Positions 62,828 to 64,000 of a DNA stretch of 64,000 bases are shown piece after piece. The position numbers and the translations under genes are program-made. Within the stretch, counting starts at the first letter, position 1. Each line of letters begins with the position of its first letter. This DNA comes from Chrysoperla carnea. Lineage: Eukaryota > Arthropoda > Insecta > Neuroptera > Chrysopidae. The DNA lies in assembly GCF_905475395.1 (NCBI RefSeq), contig NC_058337.1, positions 117,174,368 through 117,238,367 on the forward strand, in the 5' to 3' direction. Below the pieces are notes generated by a model. That model was not told the DNA's origin and searched no databases. It saw only the letters and a list, made by a program, of their open reading frames with translations.

Positions 62828-63167
62828 TTTCCACTTATTTTTTTGATTTGAATATTGAAAATGACACAGCAGTGTAATCGAATATCACTAAAAATGAGGT
62901 TATGTTGTCATTATAGATGCCGGTTGACGTTTATCGGTACTATTGATATCGTTATTCATTCTTGTTCTTTTTCTATATATTTTTCAATAGATGGTTCTAG
63001 TAGTATAACATTTTGTTTTAAAATATTAAAAATTTTTTCGATACGGAGTCTAATTTGAGTCAATTTGAGGCTTCATAGTTCATGAGATAAATTTGAGTTG
63101 AAATGAAATTATATTCCAAACTTTCAACACTTAAATCAATTACGAGTGATTATTACGGATATTTATC
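62828..63167. promoter_or_regulatory. PLAA upstream region
   Basis: 340 bp between the PLAA start codon (minus) and the fold-back element. Contains the 5' UTR and presumably the core promoter. No TATA box or known site that I can name with confidence. Confidence 0.4.
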
Positions 63168-63880
63168 CGTATTAGTTACAGAGTTGTTCATATAATTTAC
63201 GGATGGTCGTGGTTACTGTCTACTGAGCCTTAAATATGATGGTAGGTAATGCCCCAAGTCGCCCGTAAGGATCCGCGAATTTCTACGTCGAATATTCTCC
63301 CCAGGAGGGGGTTTAAAAAGTTGTCACTATGTGGTGGTGTTAGAAATTATCTGCTTGTTAGATAATTAATTAGATGTGATTCTTAAAAGTCATTCTGCAA
63401 AGTTTGAGTCCAGCAAGTGGTCTCAATACGGAGCTATGCAGATAAAATAAAAAAATGCCGATTTTTCCGTTTTGTCGACATAACTCCGTATTGGGACCAC
63501 TTGCTGGGATCAAAAGATGACTGTTCAAGATCACATCAAATGAACTATCAAACAAGCAGACCGTTTCCAGAACCATCAATTGGTGACAGTTTCGGTTTTT
63601 TCGCCACAGCTCCGGATTGGGACCATTTGTTGTGCTCAAACTTTACAGGATGACTGTTCAGAATCACATCTAAAGAATTATCAAACAAGCAGACAGTTTC
63701 CAGAACCATCAATTAGTGACAGTTTTTCAAACTCCCACATGGCCATGGGTGTGAATATCGGACGTAGAAATTCGCGGGACATTACAGGGCGACTTGGGGC
63801 ATTACCTCCTATCATATTTAAGGCTCAGCAGACAGTAACCATGGCCATCAGTAAATCATATGGACATCTCTCTAACTATA
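63168..63880. mobile_element. fold-back element with inverted, internally repeated arms
   Basis: The left arm (about 63168-63475) and right arm (about 63478-63880) are inverted copies. Outer landmarks are GGTTACTGTCT.CTGAGCCTT, GGTAATGCCCCAAGTCGCCC and CGCGAATTTCTACGTC. The right arm contains two tandem units of about 130 bp, each with ACTCCGTATTGGGACCACTT or its variant, GATGACTGTTCA, CAAACAAGCAGAC and TTTCCAGAACCATCAATT. The left arm has one such unit reversed. Arms are diverged by roughly a fifth, so this is older than the palindrome at 24099. Open frames of 78-104 codons here are by-products. Class not determined. Confidence 0.75.
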
Positions 63881-64000
63881 TTACTTTGATTTAATAAATT
63901 AAATTTAAAAAAAATTTTCGCGAAAATTGGAGCTTTTTTACGTAGCAACTCTTAGATTAATACGAAATAAATTTCTGCTTCTAATTTGAAGGGTCATTAT
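63881..64000. other. window edge, AT-rich, nothing seen
   Basis: Short remainder with no feature. Confidence 0.5.

Overview
This is an AT-rich eukaryotic nuclear window with small phase-consistent introns (GT..AG), a eukaryotic tRNA gene, many degraded transposable elements and conserved animal genes. LINE fragments whose 3' ends carry (TAACC)n, the complement of the arthropod telomere repeat TTAGG, together with the overall style of the repeats, suggest an insect. The order cannot be fixed from the sequence alone. There is no prokaryotic or viral gene content.

Layout. Positions 1-33400 are a gene-poor repeat desert. They hold one tRNA-Glu(UUC) gene at 12866-12937, several LINE 3' fragments, a mariner-type MITE, RTE-like fragments, nested insertions, a 114-bp (AT)n tract and a 1.3-kb almost perfect palindrome at 24099-25421. 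Positions 33400-39822 (+) hold an orphan region: a fragmentary gene ending at 35611 and a three-exon gene tail of 906 codons (36028-39822), neither of which I recognise. Positions 41483-53454 (-) hold a complete 24-exon gene for the proteasome adaptor ECM29 (about 1856 aa). It is divergently paired across about 720 bp with ZMAT2/Snu23, a spliceosomal zinc-finger protein (54176-54849, +). Positions 56261-57818 (-) hold a five-exon gene that I assembled by hand, encoding a probable secreted protein of about 290 aa and unknown family. Positions 59090-62827 (-) hold a complete nine-exon PLAA gene (WD40-PFU-PUL, 792 aa). The right edge holds another fold-back element (63168-63880).

How the genes relate. 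ECM29 and PLAA both serve the ubiquitin-proteasome system and ZMAT2 serves pre-mRNA splicing. They are ordinary housekeeping genes, and in animals proximity does not imply an operon. Their long introns have collected the same repeat families that fill the desert: ECM29 introns 2 and 12, and PLAA intron 8.

The most unusual items are the long palindrome (arms near identity, one arm with a 53-bp deletion between ATG direct repeats), the orphan genes at 33-40 kb and 56-58 kb, and LINE tails that mimic telomere repeat. I found no convincing new multi-gene system. All exon joins are inferred from splice signals and reading phase, with no transcript or database support.
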